Assembly: GCF_004634385.1 (NCBI RefSeq)
Contig: NZ_CP037895.1
Span: 1,463,245-1,527,244, forward strand
Source: Thermaerobacter sp. FW80
GTDB lineage: Bacteria; Bacillota; Sulfobacillia; Thermaerobacterales; Thermaerobacteraceae
DNA length: 64,000 nt
Direction of reading: 5' to 3'
Shown here: positions 54,524 through 62,919 of the stretch, one piece after another
Layout: each line of letters begins with the position of its first letter
Numbering within the stretch: position 1 is the stretch's first letter
Made by a program: the position numbers and the translations under genes
Notes under the pieces: generated by a model
What the model saw: only the letters and a program-made list of their open reading frames with translations
Database searches by the model: none
Told to the model about the DNA's origin: nothing

Positions 54524-54757
54524 ATGGCGGACGAACGCGGCAACGCCCACGAGGCACCCCGGGGTGCCGGCGAGGACGAGTCCTTGGGTGGGCAGGCCGG
54601 TGCGGCGGCCTGGGATGCGGTCCAGGCGCAGCTTCACGAGATGGTCGACCTGGCTCGGGACCTGGAACGGCACCTGGAGGGGCTCCACGGTGCGCGGGCC
54701 CACCGGCTGCGCCGGCTCGCCGAAGAGGTGGTCGAGCGGCTTCGGCCCGGCCCGTGA
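54524..54757 (+). CDS. Small helical (coiled-coil-like) protein, 77 residues
   Basis: ATG at 54524 follows AGGAGGAGGG with good spacing. After a 25-residue acidic start, residues 28-73 form one long amphipathic helix (WDAVQAQLHEMVDLARDLERHLEGLHGARAHRLRRLAEEVVERL). No known family recognised. Convergent with the Zur-type regulator gene. Confidence 0.6.
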   Translation: MADERGNAHEAPRGAGEDESLGGQAGAAAWDAVQAQLHEMVDLARDLERHLEGLHGARAHRLRRLAEEVVERLRPGP

Positions 54758-54871
54758 CCCGGCCGCCCGATGGCGCATCGCCCGCCTGATGGCGACTCGC
54801 CCGCCCCACCGCCGCCGATGCCCGCGGCTTGCCGCCGGCGCCAGCGTCGCGAGGCCGGCCCCCTTCGCCCC

Positions 54872-55303
54872 TCAGCCGGCCGGCTGGCAGCGGCTGCAAT
54901 AGCCGTAGACCTCGAAGGCGTGTCCCACCACGCGGAACCCGGGGTCCTGGGTCGGGACGGCGTGCAGGGTGGCCGTCGGGCACCACTCGACGCAGAAGGA
55001 CTGCCCGCAGGCGACGCAGACGAAGTGGTGGTGGTGGCGGTCATCCCCCTGGTACTCGAAGCGGGTCCCGTCCCGGCCTTGCAGGTTGACGGGGCTGATC
55101 AGCCCGCAGTGCGTGAGGAGGGTCAGGTTGCGGTAGACCGTGTCCAGGCTGACCCTGGGATGACGGGCCCGCACCGCGTCGGTCACCTCCCGGGCGGTGA
55201 CGGGCCGACCCGCCCGCATCACCGCCCGGAGGATCTCTAGGCGCTGCGGGGTGACCTTCAGCCCCCGTTCCTTCAACCGCTGGACCGCCCGCTGGAAGTT
55301 CAC
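54872..55303 (-). CDS. Fur-family metal regulator, probably Zur
   Basis: 143 residues, normal Fur length. Winged helix with KVTPQRLEILRAVMRAGRPVTAREV and HPRVSLDTVYRNLTLLTHCGLI, metal site HHHHFVCVACGQ, and structural zinc Cys pairs CVAC and CSRC. GTG at 55303 has GGAGGTC 10 bases upstream. It is divergent from znuCBA, and both promoters carry the same palindromic site, so it most likely represses zinc uptake (Zur) and itself. Iron or peroxide sensing cannot be excluded by sequence alone. Confidence 0.88.
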   Translation of the reverse strand: MNFQRAVQRLKERGLKVTPQRLEILRAVMRAGRPVTAREVTDAVRARHPRVSLDTVYRNLTLLTHCGLISPVNLQGRDGTRFEYQGDDRHHHHFVCVACGQSFCVEWCPTATLHAVPTQDPGFRVVGHAFEVYGYCSRCQPAG

Positions 55304-55374
55304 CGTGCCCCGACCTCCACAGCCGCCGACCCGGTGGGGCGGGAGTCGGCGTCCCGCTGGACCCGGGTTGGAAA

Positions 55375-55388
55375 TCGGAATATTCCGA
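55375..55388. promoter_or_regulatory. Zur-type box 1
   Basis: Perfect palindrome TCGGAATATTCCGA, flanked by AAA/AAT, close to the Firmicute Zur consensus (AATCGTAATNATTACGATT). It lies in the 5' leader of the regulator gene, about 70 bases before its start. Confidence 0.8.
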
Positions 55389-55437
55389 AATGGCTCGCTG
55401 CCGGTCGTCCCCGTTTCGTCGTCCCCTCGTCACCTCC

Positions 55438-55466
55438 AATCTAGCGGTGACGGCCTCCGGTGTCAA
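55438..55466 (-). promoter_or_regulatory. Promoter of the Zur-type regulator
   Basis: Minus-strand TTGACA (55466-55461) and TAGATT (55443-55438) with a 17-base spacer. Box 1 would lie about 45-60 bases downstream of the start point. Confidence 0.75.
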
Positions 55467-55551
55467 AGATTGCGCCCAGGCCAGGGCGAGCCATCGGGTC
55501 CGTCGGCCGCGGACCCGGTGTCCACCGGCGCCCGCGGGGTGGCCTGCTCCC

Positions 55552-55581
55552 TTGACAGGCCGGGGTGTTGGCCGCTATTAC
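55552..55581 (+). promoter_or_regulatory. Promoter of znuCBA
   Basis: TTGACA (55552-55557) and TATTAC (55576-55581) with an 18-base spacer, immediately before Zur box 2. Confidence 0.75.
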
Positions 55582-55585
55582 TAGT

Positions 55586-55599
55586 TCGGAATATTCCGA
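55586..55599. promoter_or_regulatory. Zur-type box 2
   Basis: A second perfect copy of TCGGAATATTCCGA, 4 bases after the -10 of the znuCBA promoter, covering the transcription start. Binding here would block the transporter operon. Confidence 0.85.
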
Positions 55600-55634
55600 T
55601 TCCACATCGCGAGTCGGAGGCGGAGGCCCGAGCC

Positions 55635-56549
55635 ATGGCGTCCAGCCTGGGTCATGCCCGACGCGACCGCGGCGAGCCTGGACCCGCGCCGGACGAACCG
55701 GTCCACGGTGCGGGCGCGCCTGCGGGCGACCGGGGCGCCGAGCGGCACGCCGGCAGCGGGGGTCGACGCGCCCCGGCGGGCGAGCCAGGGGGGGCCACCC
55801 GTCCCGGTTCGAGCGGCCCCGCCGTGGTCGAGCTCGAGGACGTCGCCTTCGCCCACGGTGCCGACCCGGTGCTGGACGGCGTCTCCCTGACGGTGCGACG
55901 CGGCGAGTTCCTCGGGCTGGTGGGTCCCAACGGCTCGGGCAAGACCACGCTCCTCCGCGTCCTCCTCGGTCTCCTCGCGCCCACCCGCGGCCGGGTGCGC
56001 CTCTTCGGCCAGGACGTGCGAGCCTTTCGCCAGTGGTGGCGCGTGGGCTACGTCCCCCAGCGACCGGCTGCCCTGGCCGGTGGGTTTCCCGCCACGGTGG
56101 AGGAGGTGGTGGCCACGGGGCTCGTGGCCATCGGCCGCGCGTCCGCCGCGGCGCGACCGCGGTCGCCGCGGGAGGCCCTGGCCCTGGTCGGCATGGAGCA
56201 CCTGGCGGGGCGTCCCATCGGCCGCCTCTCGGGCGGCCAGCAGCAACGGGTCTTCCTGGCCCGGGCGCTGGTCGGCCGGCCGGAGCTCCTGGTGCTGGAC
56301 GAACCGCTGGAGGGCGTCGATGCCGCCACACAGGACCGCTTCTACCGGTTGCTGCGGGAGCTGCGGGAACGCGACGGTCTGACGGTGATCCTGGTCTCCC
56401 ACGACGTCGGCGTCGTCAGCGCCGAGGTGACCACCCTGGCGTGCCTGAACCGGCGCCTGTTCTTCCACGGGCCCCCCGAGCGGTTGGCGCCGGGGACCAT
56501 GGCCGAGCTCTACGGGTTCCCGGTGACCACCGTGCGTCACCGGCACTGA
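55635..56549 (+). CDS. znuC: Zinc ABC transporter ATPase
   Basis: 304 residues. After about 65 low-complexity residues (with a reverse CCGGTTCGTCC copy at 55691) comes an ABC ATPase: Walker A GPNGSGKTT, Q-loop YVPQR, signature LSGGQQQRVFLARAL, Walker B LLVLDEPLEGVD and switch SHDVGVV. The YVPQR and CLNRRLFFHGPP segments are typical of the metal-uptake (ZnuC/MntB) group. ATG at 55635 follows GGAGGCGGAGG. First gene under the Zur-controlled promoter; znuB and znuA follow on the same strand. Confidence 0.93.
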   Translation: MASSLGHARRDRGEPGPAPDEPVHGAGAPAGDRGAERHAGSGGRRAPAGEPGGATRPGSSGPAVVELEDVAFAHGADPVLDGVSLTVRRGEFLGLVGPNGSGKTTLLRVLLGLLAPTRGRVRLFGQDVRAFRQWWRVGYVPQRPAALAGGFPATVEEVVATGLVAIGRASAAARPRSPREALALVGMEHLAGRPIGRLSGGQQQRVFLARALVGRPELLVLDEPLEGVDAATQDRFYRLLRELRERDGLTVILVSHDVGVVSAEVTTLACLNRRLFFHGPPERLAPGTMAELYGFPVTTVRHRH

Positions 56550-56862
56550 TGGCTCGACCCGCCCGAGGGGGAATGGGTGACCGGCGGCAGCGCGGCGGCG
56601 TCCGCTGTCTGGACCGGTGGCGAGCCGAGGTGGCGGTCGGTGACTCCCTCTGTCGCCGGCAGCCGGTGGGCGGCGCGGCGCCGGCATGCGCCCCGCGGCC
56701 CCGATGGCGGAGGGCGTCCTCGGCTGCCGGCAGCCCTGCTGGCGGCGGGGCACTCCTGCCGTCGTGCCGGTGGGGGCGTCGGACGACCGATTCCTGCCCG
56801 GGCCGGCGGGAGGAGGGCCAGCGGCGGAGCGCGGGCGGGCGTCGGCGGAGGGAGGACGGGCG
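56550..56862. other. Spacer between znuC and znuB, no gene
   Basis: 313 bases of GC-rich low-complexity sequence. No terminator or gene seen; the operon probably reads through. Confidence 0.4.
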
Positions 56863-57690
56863 ATGGCCGGCGTGAAGGAGCTGTTCCAGTACGACTTCAT
56901 GGTTCGCGCCCTGATGGCCGGCACGCTGGTGGCGCTGCTGGCGCCGGTGGTGGGGACCTTCCTGGTGCTGCGACGCCTGTCCCTCATGGGGGACGCGCTG
57001 GCCCACGTCGCCCTGGCCGGACTGGCCGGGGGGCTCTGGCTCGGGGTGTACCCCACCGGTACGGCCCTCGGACTGGCCGTGGCGGCGGGTGCGGCCATGG
57101 AGGCGCTGCGGGCCCGCTACCGCCGGCATGGCGAGCTGGCGGTGGCCATCACGCTGGCGGCGTCCGTCGCCCTGGCGGCCGTGTTCTTCAGCCTCGGGGG
57201 GACGGGCGGGATCGACCTCTTCGCGTACCTCTTTGGCAGCGTGCTCACCGTCAGCCCGGCGGACGCGACGCTGATCGCCGGCTTGACGCTGGCGGTGCTG
57301 GGGGTGGTCGCGGTGCTCTACCGCGACCTGCTGGCCCTCACCCTGGACGAGGAGCTGGCTCGCGTCACCGGCCTGCCGGTGGGGGCCCTCAACGGCCTCT
57401 TCACGATGATGGCGGCCGCCGCCGTGGCGGCCAGCATGCGGGTCGTGGGGGTGCTGCTGGTCTCGTCGCTCATGGTGCTGCCCGTGGCGGCCAGCCTGCA
57501 GGTCGCCCGCAGCTTCCGGGCCGCCCTGGGCCTGTCCGTCCTGTTCGGCCAGCTGGCGGTGGGGGCGGGGCTGGTGGTGGCATACTGGCTGAACCTGCCG
57601 CCGGGCGCCACGGTGGTGCTGGCGGCTGTGGTGCTGCTTTTGGGCGCCCTGGCGGCGCGCCGGCTCTGGCCCGATCTGGGGCCGGCCTGA
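56863..57690 (+). CDS. znuB: Zinc ABC transporter permease
   Basis: 275 residues with about eight membrane helices. FLVLRRLSLMGDALAHVALAGLAGG, GTGGIDLFAYLFGSVLTVSPAD, and VGVLLVSSLMVLPVAASLQVARSF are hallmark segments of the ZnuB/MntC permease family. ATG at 56863 follows GGAGGACGGGCG. Works with ZnuC and the ZnuA lipoprotein. Confidence 0.94.
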   Translation: MAGVKELFQYDFMVRALMAGTLVALLAPVVGTFLVLRRLSLMGDALAHVALAGLAGGLWLGVYPTGTALGLAVAAGAAMEALRARYRRHGELAVAITLAASVALAAVFFSLGGTGGIDLFAYLFGSVLTVSPADATLIAGLTLAVLGVVAVLYRDLLALTLDEELARVTGLPVGALNGLFTMMAAAAVAASMRVVGVLLVSSLMVLPVAASLQVARSFRAALGLSVLFGQLAVGAGLVVAYWLNLPPGATVVLAAVVLLLGALAARRLWPDLGPA

Positions 57691-57901
57691 GGGGAGGAGC
57701 CGCGGCAGCCCGGGCGCGGCACCCGCGGTGGACGCAGGCGAGGAGCCGGGTCCAACGCCGGCAGGGGTCCGGGCGAGCGCCCGGCCCGAGAGCCGCGGCC
57801 GGCCCAGGCGGCAGCCCGGGCGCGGCGCCCGCTGAGCACACGGGACGGCGCGGCCCCGATGCCCGCGGTGGGCTCAGGAAAGGCAAGAGGGAGGGGACGG
57901 C

Positions 57902-59014
57902 ATGCCGCTGCCGATGCCGGATGTGGTTGCGCGGGGCGAATCCCGCCGCCGACGGGGGCGGCGGGGATGGGGGCGGTGGGTCGGCGGGCTGCTGGTCGCC
58001 CTCATCATGGCGCTGGCCGCGCTGGCCGCCGGTTGCGGGCCCCGGGGCGGGGGTGACGGCCCGGCCGCCCCGGGGCGTGCGGGTTCGTCGGAGGAACGGG
58101 CGCGCCTGCCGGTGGTGGTGACCTTCTACCCCCTGGAGTACATGGCGCGGTCCATCGGCGGCGACCGGGTGGCGGTGACCGCCCTGATCCCGCCCGGCGC
58201 CGACGCCCACCACTGGGAGCCGCGCCCGGCCGACGTGCGGGCCGTGGCGGAGGCGCGGGTCTTCATCTACAACGGCGCGGGGCTGGAGCCGTGGGTCCCG
58301 CGGCTGCTGAAGGCCGCGGGCCGCTCGGGGCGGATCGACGTCGAGGCGGCAGCCGGCCTGCCCTTGGTCCCCGCAGGCACCGCCACGCGGGTCCTGGGAG
58401 CGGGGGGCGGATCCGCCGGCGCCCCGGCCGACCGGGACGGTCACGGGCATGGGGACCACGGGCACGCCGAGGGGAGCGCCGCCGACACCCCACCGGATCC
58501 CCATGTGTGGCTGGATCCCGCGTTGGCCGCCCGCCAGGTGCGCACCATCGCCGACGCCCTGGGGCGGGCCGATCCCCCGGGACGCGCCGTCTACCTGCGG
58601 CGCGGTGAGGCGCTCGCCCGCCGGCTGGAGGAGCTGGCTGCCGAATACCGGCAGCTGGCCCGCTGCCCGCGGCGGGAGCTGGTGGTCAGCCATGCCTTCC
58701 TGACCTATCCGGCCCACCGCTACGGGCTCGTCCAGATCCCGATCGAGGGCTTCGCGGAAGAGCGGGAGCCGGGCCCGCGGCAACTGGCGGCGGTGGCCGC
58801 GTTCGTCCGGGAACGGGGCCTGCCCTACATCGTGGTCGAACCCGGCGCCGCCGGGGCGGCCGCGACGCTGGCCCGGGAGACCGGGGCGCGGCTGCTCGAG
58901 GTCCATCCCCTCGAGACGCTGACCGCGGCCGATCGCCAGGCGGGGCGGGACTACCTGTCCTTGCTGGAGCAGAACCTGGACCGGCTGCGGCTCGCGTTGG
59001 GCTGTGGCGGCTAG
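57902..59014 (+). CDS. znuA: Zinc-binding lipoprotein of the ABC transporter
   Basis: 370 residues. An Arg-rich start, signal helix and lipobox LAAGC (Cys at about 45) anchor it outside. The cluster A-I binding fold follows with PGADAHHWEPRPADVRAV (His ligand), a His/Asp-rich loop (DGHGHGDHGHAEG) typical of ZnuA, DPHVWLDP (second His), VVSHAFLTYPAHRYGL (third) and GxYLSLLEQNLDRLR at the end. The loop and the Zur operator favour zinc over manganese. ATG at 57902 follows GGGAGGGGACGGC. The spacer 57691-57901 contains two copies of a GGCAGCCCGGGCGCGGC segment and no gene. Confidence 0.93.
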   Translation: MPLPMPDVVARGESRRRRGRRGWGRWVGGLLVALIMALAALAAGCGPRGGGDGPAAPGRAGSSEERARLPVVVTFYPLEYMARSIGGDRVAVTALIPPGADAHHWEPRPADVRAVAEARVFIYNGAGLEPWVPRLLKAAGRSGRIDVEAAAGLPLVPAGTATRVLGAGGGSAGAPADRDGHGHGDHGHAEGSAADTPPDPHVWLDPALAARQVRTIADALGRADPPGRAVYLRRGEALARRLEELAAEYRQLARCPRRELVVSHAFLTYPAHRYGLVQIPIEGFAEEREPGPRQLAAVAAFVRERGLPYIVVEPGAAGAAATLARETGARLLEVHPLETLTAADRQAGRDYLSLLEQNLDRLRLALGCGG

Positions 59015-59116
59015 GGCCTGGCGTCGGCGGGAGGGAACATCCTTCGGGTCGCGAAGTATCCTGCATCCTTCCCCAGCCGACCTGCCATCCGCCGGGCGGA
59101 GGAGGCGACCGTCGTC

Positions 59117-60499
59117 GTGCGAGGCGCCCTCGGCTATCTGGTGCTGCTCAGCATCGCCCACCTGGTCACCGACCTCAACCAGGGCGGCATGCCCGCCTTG
59201 CTGCCCCAGCTCAAGGAGGACTACGGCCTGACCTACGCCCAGCTGGGCGTGGTGCTGCTGGTGCTGAACATCACCTCGTCGCTGATCCAGCCGCTCTTCG
59301 GGTACTGGAGCGACAAGCGGCCCCAGGGCTGGCTGGTGGCGTTCGGGCCCCTGCTGGCGGCGGCGGGGCTGGCGCTGGTGGGGTTCGCGCGGAGCTATGA
59401 GGGCGTGCTGCTGGCGGCGGTCCTGTGCGGGATCGGCGTCGCCCTCTTCCACCCCGAGGGGGCCCGGGCGGCCCGCGGCGTCGCGGGGGGACAGCGGGCC
59501 ACGGCCATGTCCATCTTCTCCGTCGGGGGCAACCTGGGGTTCGCCCTGGGACCGGTGGTCGCCGTCGCCCTGGTGCGCGCCTGGGGACCGGAGGGCCTCG
59601 CCTGGCTGGTCTTGCCCGCGGCGTTGCTGGCCGTCGCAGCCATGGCCGCGTTGCCGGGCATGGCGCGGCGGGAACGGGAGGCCGCCGCGGGCGCGGTGCG
59701 CCACCCGGCGGCTATCGCCTCGGGGACCGCGGCGCCGCCGGGACCGTCGGGCAGGGGGCGAGTCGCAGCGAGCGGCGAACGGTCGTCCGGAGACGCGCAG
59801 CCGGCGACCGGCGCGGCGCGCCGGGACCGGCCCGCCACCGGGACGGGGAGCGGGGCGGGGTCTGCGTCCGCGGCGAGTGCGGGGCAGGCGGCTGCGCCCA
59901 ACTGGTTCGCCGAGGCGCTCCTCATCGGGGTGGTGGGCGTCCGGTCGTGGTTGCAGTTCGGCGTCCTCAGCCTGATGCCGTTCCTCTATTTGGAGAAGGC
60001 GGGTGCCGACGGGGTCTCCACGGGCGTGCTGCTCTTCGTCTTCCTGGCCGCGGGGGCCGTGGGGACCCTGGTGGGAGGGCCGCTGGCCGACCGGATCGGG
60101 ACGCGGACGGTGCTGATCGCGTCGATGGCGGCGCTGATCCCCTTGCACTGGGCGCTGGTGCACGGACCGGCCTGGGCGACCCTGCCGCTGCTGGCGGCCA
60201 CCGGGTTCGCCCTGGTGGCCACCTTCAGCATCACCCTGGTGATGAGCCAGGACTTCATGCCGGGCCATGTGGCCGTGGCCTCGGGGCTCAACACCGGCTT
60301 CTCCATCGGCCTGGGCGGCATCGGGGCCGCCGCCCTGGGGGCCCTGGCGGACCGCTGGGGCCTGGAGGCGACCCTGTCCGCCATGGTGCTGCTGCCGGTC
60401 ATCGGACTCTTGCTGACCCTCCTGGTGCCGGTGCCCGAGCGGGACCGGCGGCAGCGGGGGGCGCAGGCCGCGGGCCGGGCGCGGCCGGCCGAGACGTGA
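59117..60499 (+). CDS. MFS transporter, fosmidomycin-resistance (Fsr)-like
   Basis: 460 residues, 12 helices. HLVTDLNQGGMPALLPQLKEDYGL, NITSSLIQPLFGYWSDKRPQGWL, GIGVALFHPEGARAARG and FSVGGNLGFALGPV match the Fsr group closely. The central cytoplasmic loop carries about 80 residues of Gly/Ala/Arg-rich extra sequence. Exporter of drugs or metabolites, substrate unknown. GTG at 59117 follows GGAGGAGGCGACC. It follows znuA by 100 bases on the same strand and could be co-transcribed. Confidence 0.88.
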   Translation: MRGALGYLVLLSIAHLVTDLNQGGMPALLPQLKEDYGLTYAQLGVVLLVLNITSSLIQPLFGYWSDKRPQGWLVAFGPLLAAAGLALVGFARSYEGVLLAAVLCGIGVALFHPEGARAARGVAGGQRATAMSIFSVGGNLGFALGPVVAVALVRAWGPEGLAWLVLPAALLAVAAMAALPGMARREREAAAGAVRHPAAIASGTAAPPGPSGRGRVAASGERSSGDAQPATGAARRDRPATGTGSGAGSASAASAGQAAAPNWFAEALLIGVVGVRSWLQFGVLSLMPFLYLEKAGADGVSTGVLLFVFLAAGAVGTLVGGPLADRIGTRTVLIASMAALIPLHWALVHGPAWATLPLLAATGFALVATFSITLVMSQDFMPGHVAVASGLNTGFSIGLGGIGAAALGALADRWGLEATLSAMVLLPVIGLLLTLLVPVPERDRRQRGAQAAGRARPAET

Positions 60500-60865
60500 G
60501 GGAGGGGCGCCGGACCGTCCGGTTCCGGTGGAGGCACCGGGGAGCGGCGTGCCCGCGCCGGATGCGGGCGTCATGCTATGCTCCGGACTGGCACGATCCT
60601 CGCCCATGAACCGCAACGCCTCACCGTGGCCGGTGCTGCCGGCCACTGCGTCACTCCTCCCACCGCGTGCGCCACACAAGGATGATGGACCACGACGTAG
60701 TCTATGGCAACTCGTTCCATCGGGCCAGAACCGGATGCGCTCCGTGAGCGACCGGGCTTACACTGGAGTCGGCGGCAGATCCCCCGGTGGCGATACCCGT
60801 GGTGACCCGGGTGCCCCATGGGGAGCACCCGTGCGCCCAGCTACCGGTGGCGAGGGGGCGATGCG
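60500..60865. other. Intergenic region, nothing firmly recognised
   Basis: Locally AT-richer DNA (about 60575-60760) with isolated -10-like hexamers (TATGCT at about 60574, TACACT at about 60760) but no matching -35. No gene supported. Confidence 0.35.
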
Positions 60866-61549
60866 ATGCGCAGGCGATGGTGGCTTGCACTCGCTGGCCT
60901 GGCGGTGGTCGCCGTCGTGGCCCTGGTGGTGCTGCAAACGGGAGCCGGCTGGGATCCGCGCCCCAATGGCCCCGCGACGCCGGCCCCCGAGCCGGCGGCC
61001 GGCTCGGGCGACAGCAAGGGCGAGGGCGGCTTTCGCGGCATGACCCTACTGGATCCGCAGCCGGCGCCCGATTTCGCCCTGCCCGCGGCCGATGGTTCGA
61101 CCTTCCGCCTGGCCGACCAGCGCGGCAAGATCGTGCTGCTCTTCTTCGGCTACACCTACTGTCCCGACGTCTGTCCGGCCACTCTGGCCGTATGGCGGGA
61201 GCTGGCGGACCGCTTGCAGGACGATGCTGACAGCGTCCGTATGGTGTTCGTCACCGTGGACCCCGAGCGGGATACGCCCGAGCGGCTGCGGGAGCACCTG
61301 CCCCAGTTCGGCCGGCACATCGTCGGCCTGACGGGGACGCGGGAGCAACTGCGGCCCGTGTGGGATGCTTACGGCGTGAAGCCCGAGCGCATCGAGCTGC
61401 CTGAGAGCTCCATGAAGTACGCGGTAGCCCACCCGGCCCAGGTGTACCTGATCGACCAGGAAGGGCGCCAGCGCCTCCTCTATCCCCTGGGCTTCACCGC
61501 CGAGGACATCGAGGCGGACATCCGGTTGCTGCTGGCGCAGGGGAATTGA
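60866..61549 (+). CDS. SCO1/SenC copper chaperone, thioredoxin fold
   Basis: 227 residues. One N-terminal membrane helix (WWLALAGLAVVAVVALVVLQ) anchors an outward thioredoxin-like domain. Copper ligands are Cys99 and Cys103 in YTYCPDVCPATL and His189 in VAHPAQVYLID. Family members deliver copper to the CuA centre of cytochrome c oxidase. ATG at 60866 follows GAGGGGGCG. The downstream PCuAC protein is the usual partner; no oxidase genes are in the window. Confidence 0.93.
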   Translation: MRRRWWLALAGLAVVAVVALVVLQTGAGWDPRPNGPATPAPEPAAGSGDSKGEGGFRGMTLLDPQPAPDFALPAADGSTFRLADQRGKIVLLFFGYTYCPDVCPATLAVWRELADRLQDDADSVRMVFVTVDPERDTPERLREHLPQFGRHIVGLTGTREQLRPVWDAYGVKPERIELPESSMKYAVAHPAQVYLIDQEGRQRLLYPLGFTAEDIEADIRLLLAQGN

Positions 61550-61632
61550 ACCCGGCCTATAGTCTGTTACGGTCGATCCCGGCCCGGCGACTGCTCGGCC
61601 ACGGGTCGCCTTGACCTGAGAGGAGGGCCGTA

Positions 61633-62193
61633 ATGGTGCGATCGTGGCGGAACGTCATGCGCTTTCGCTTTCTGGTGCTCGCCGGCGCCGTGGCCATCGT
61701 CCTCGGCGCCCTGGCAGGCTGCGGCGGCCAGGCCGGGTCGACCCGGCAACCTGCGCCCGGTGGCGGTGCCGAGCAGGCCGGCGGGCCCGGGGTGACGATC
61801 ACCGATGCCTGGGTACGGGCGGCCGCTGAGGGTGACATGTCGGCGGCTTATTTCACCGTGACGAACCAGGGCCAATCCGCGGTCCGCCTCACCGGCGTGC
61901 GCACCGGCGTCGCGGGCGAGGCGGAGGTTCACGAGAGCATGCAGGAAGGGAACACGGTGCGCATGCAGCCCGTCGCTGCCGTGGAGATCCCGGCCGGCGG
62001 CCGCGTCACCTTCGCCCCCGGCGGGTACCACGTGATGCTCATGGACCTGAAGCAAACGCTGCACCCCGGGGACCGGGTCGACCTGACCCTGGTCTTCGAG
62101 GGCGGCCTGGAGGTGCCGGTGACCGCGGAGGTCCGGGACACGGCCGGCACGAGCACCGGTGGAGGTGGAGGGGAGCATTCGGGAGGGCACTGA
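61633..62193 (+). CDS. PCuAC-type periplasmic/extracellular copper chaperone
   Basis: 186 residues. Lipoprotein signal with ALAGC, then the PCuAC cupredoxin-like domain with the copper-binding pattern His...Met...His-X-Met: VHESMQEGNTVRM followed by FAPGGYHVMLMDL. C-terminal Gly/His tail (GGGGGEHSGGH) may add a metal site. It hands copper(I) to SCO proteins for oxidase assembly. ATG at 61633 follows GAGAGGAGGG; 83 bases after the SCO1 stop on the same strand, likely one transcript. Confidence 0.93.
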   Translation: MVRSWRNVMRFRFLVLAGAVAIVLGALAGCGGQAGSTRQPAPGGGAEQAGGPGVTITDAWVRAAAEGDMSAAYFTVTNQGQSAVRLTGVRTGVAGEAEVHESMQEGNTVRMQPVAAVEIPAGGRVTFAPGGYHVMLMDLKQTLHPGDRVDLTLVFEGGLEVPVTAEVRDTAGTSTGGGGGEHSGGH

Positions 62194-62278
62194 CGCGCCG
62201 GCCGGTGGCCGGCAGGCTACCCCGCCCTGGGCCGGGCCGGTAGCCAAGGCGCCGTCCCGCCCTGGGGCATGGACCGCC

Positions 62279-62317
62279 GCGGCCGGGGAGCCCCGGCTTA
62301 GGGGAAGCCCCGGCCGC
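62279..62317. terminator. Nested GC hairpin between convergent genes
   Basis: GCGGCCGGGG (62279-62288) and CCCCGGCCGC (62308-62317) form a perfect 10-bp stem; the internal loop can pair further. Located between the PCuAC gene and hsp20. No U-tract. The rest of 62194-62409 holds no gene. Confidence 0.6.
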
Positions 62318-62409
62318 ATCCCCTGGACTTGGCCGGTCGCGCCGGCCCGTTCCCGAATCCTCCGGCCAGGCCGGGGCTCTTGCCCGCGTCGGAGGTTCGC
62401 GCGCTCCCC

Positions 62410-62877
62410 CTACGTCCCGGTCACCGGCACGCGCCGCCCGCGCCCCTGATCCTGCACCTTGGGGATCTCGACCCGCAGCACGCCGTTCCGGCAGCGGGCC
62501 TGCGCCCCCTCGGGGTTGACCCGCTCCGGCAGCGGCACCACCCGGTGGAACCGGCCGAAGCGCCGCTCCATCAGGTAGTACCCGTCGCCCTCGTTGCGGG
62601 TCTCGCGCCGGGTCTCGGAGCGGATCACCACCCGGTCTTCGTAGACGTCCAGCTGGATGTCCTCCGGCTCGACCCCGGGCATCTCCGCTTCAACGACCAC
62701 CTTGTCCCCGGCGTCGGTGACGTCGACGGACGGGCGCTGGCCGAAGGCCCAGTCCGCCTCGCCATCCAAAGCGCGCCAGAAGTCCCACGGGCGCCAGAAC
62801 ATCTCACGCCAGCTGCCCAGGCCGCGGCCGGCAGGCGCGGGCCACGACCAGCGGTCCAGGTCGGTGCGCATCCCCAC
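62410..62877 (-). CDS. Small heat shock protein, Hsp20/alpha-crystallin
   Basis: 155 residues, normal length. Alpha-crystallin domain from PSVDVTDAGDKVVVEAEMPGVEPEDIQLDVYEDRVVIRSE through YYLMERRFGRFHRVVPLPERVNPEGAQARCRNGVLRVEIPK, and a C-terminal extension (RVPVTGT) in place of the usual IxI motif. An ATP-independent holdase. The GTG at 62877 is 8 bases after AGGAGG; the ATG at 62871 is an alternative. Confidence 0.94.
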   Translation of the reverse strand: MGMRTDLDRWSWPAPAGRGLGSWREMFWRPWDFWRALDGEADWAFGQRPSVDVTDAGDKVVVEAEMPGVEPEDIQLDVYEDRVVIRSETRRETRNEGDGYYLMERRFGRFHRVVPLPERVNPEGAQARCRNGVLRVEIPKVQDQGRGRRVPVTGT

Positions 62878-62919
62878 GCGGACCACCTCCTGTCCATCGG
62901 TGCAGGCGGGCCGTTCCCG

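Noticed and set aside
55594-55610. Iron Fur box
   Set aside because: The palindrome TCGGAATATTCCGA resembles the Zur consensus more than the Fur GATAATGATAATCATTATC type, and it controls a zinc transporter.
56300-56311. Another copy of the dispersed motif (GGACGAACCGC)
   Set aside because: It differs in the last base and is fully explained by the Walker B codons of znuC.
60565-60600. tRNA-like or small RNA fold before SCO1
   Set aside because: Only a short hairpin is visible; no cloverleaf, anticodon arm or T-arm consensus.
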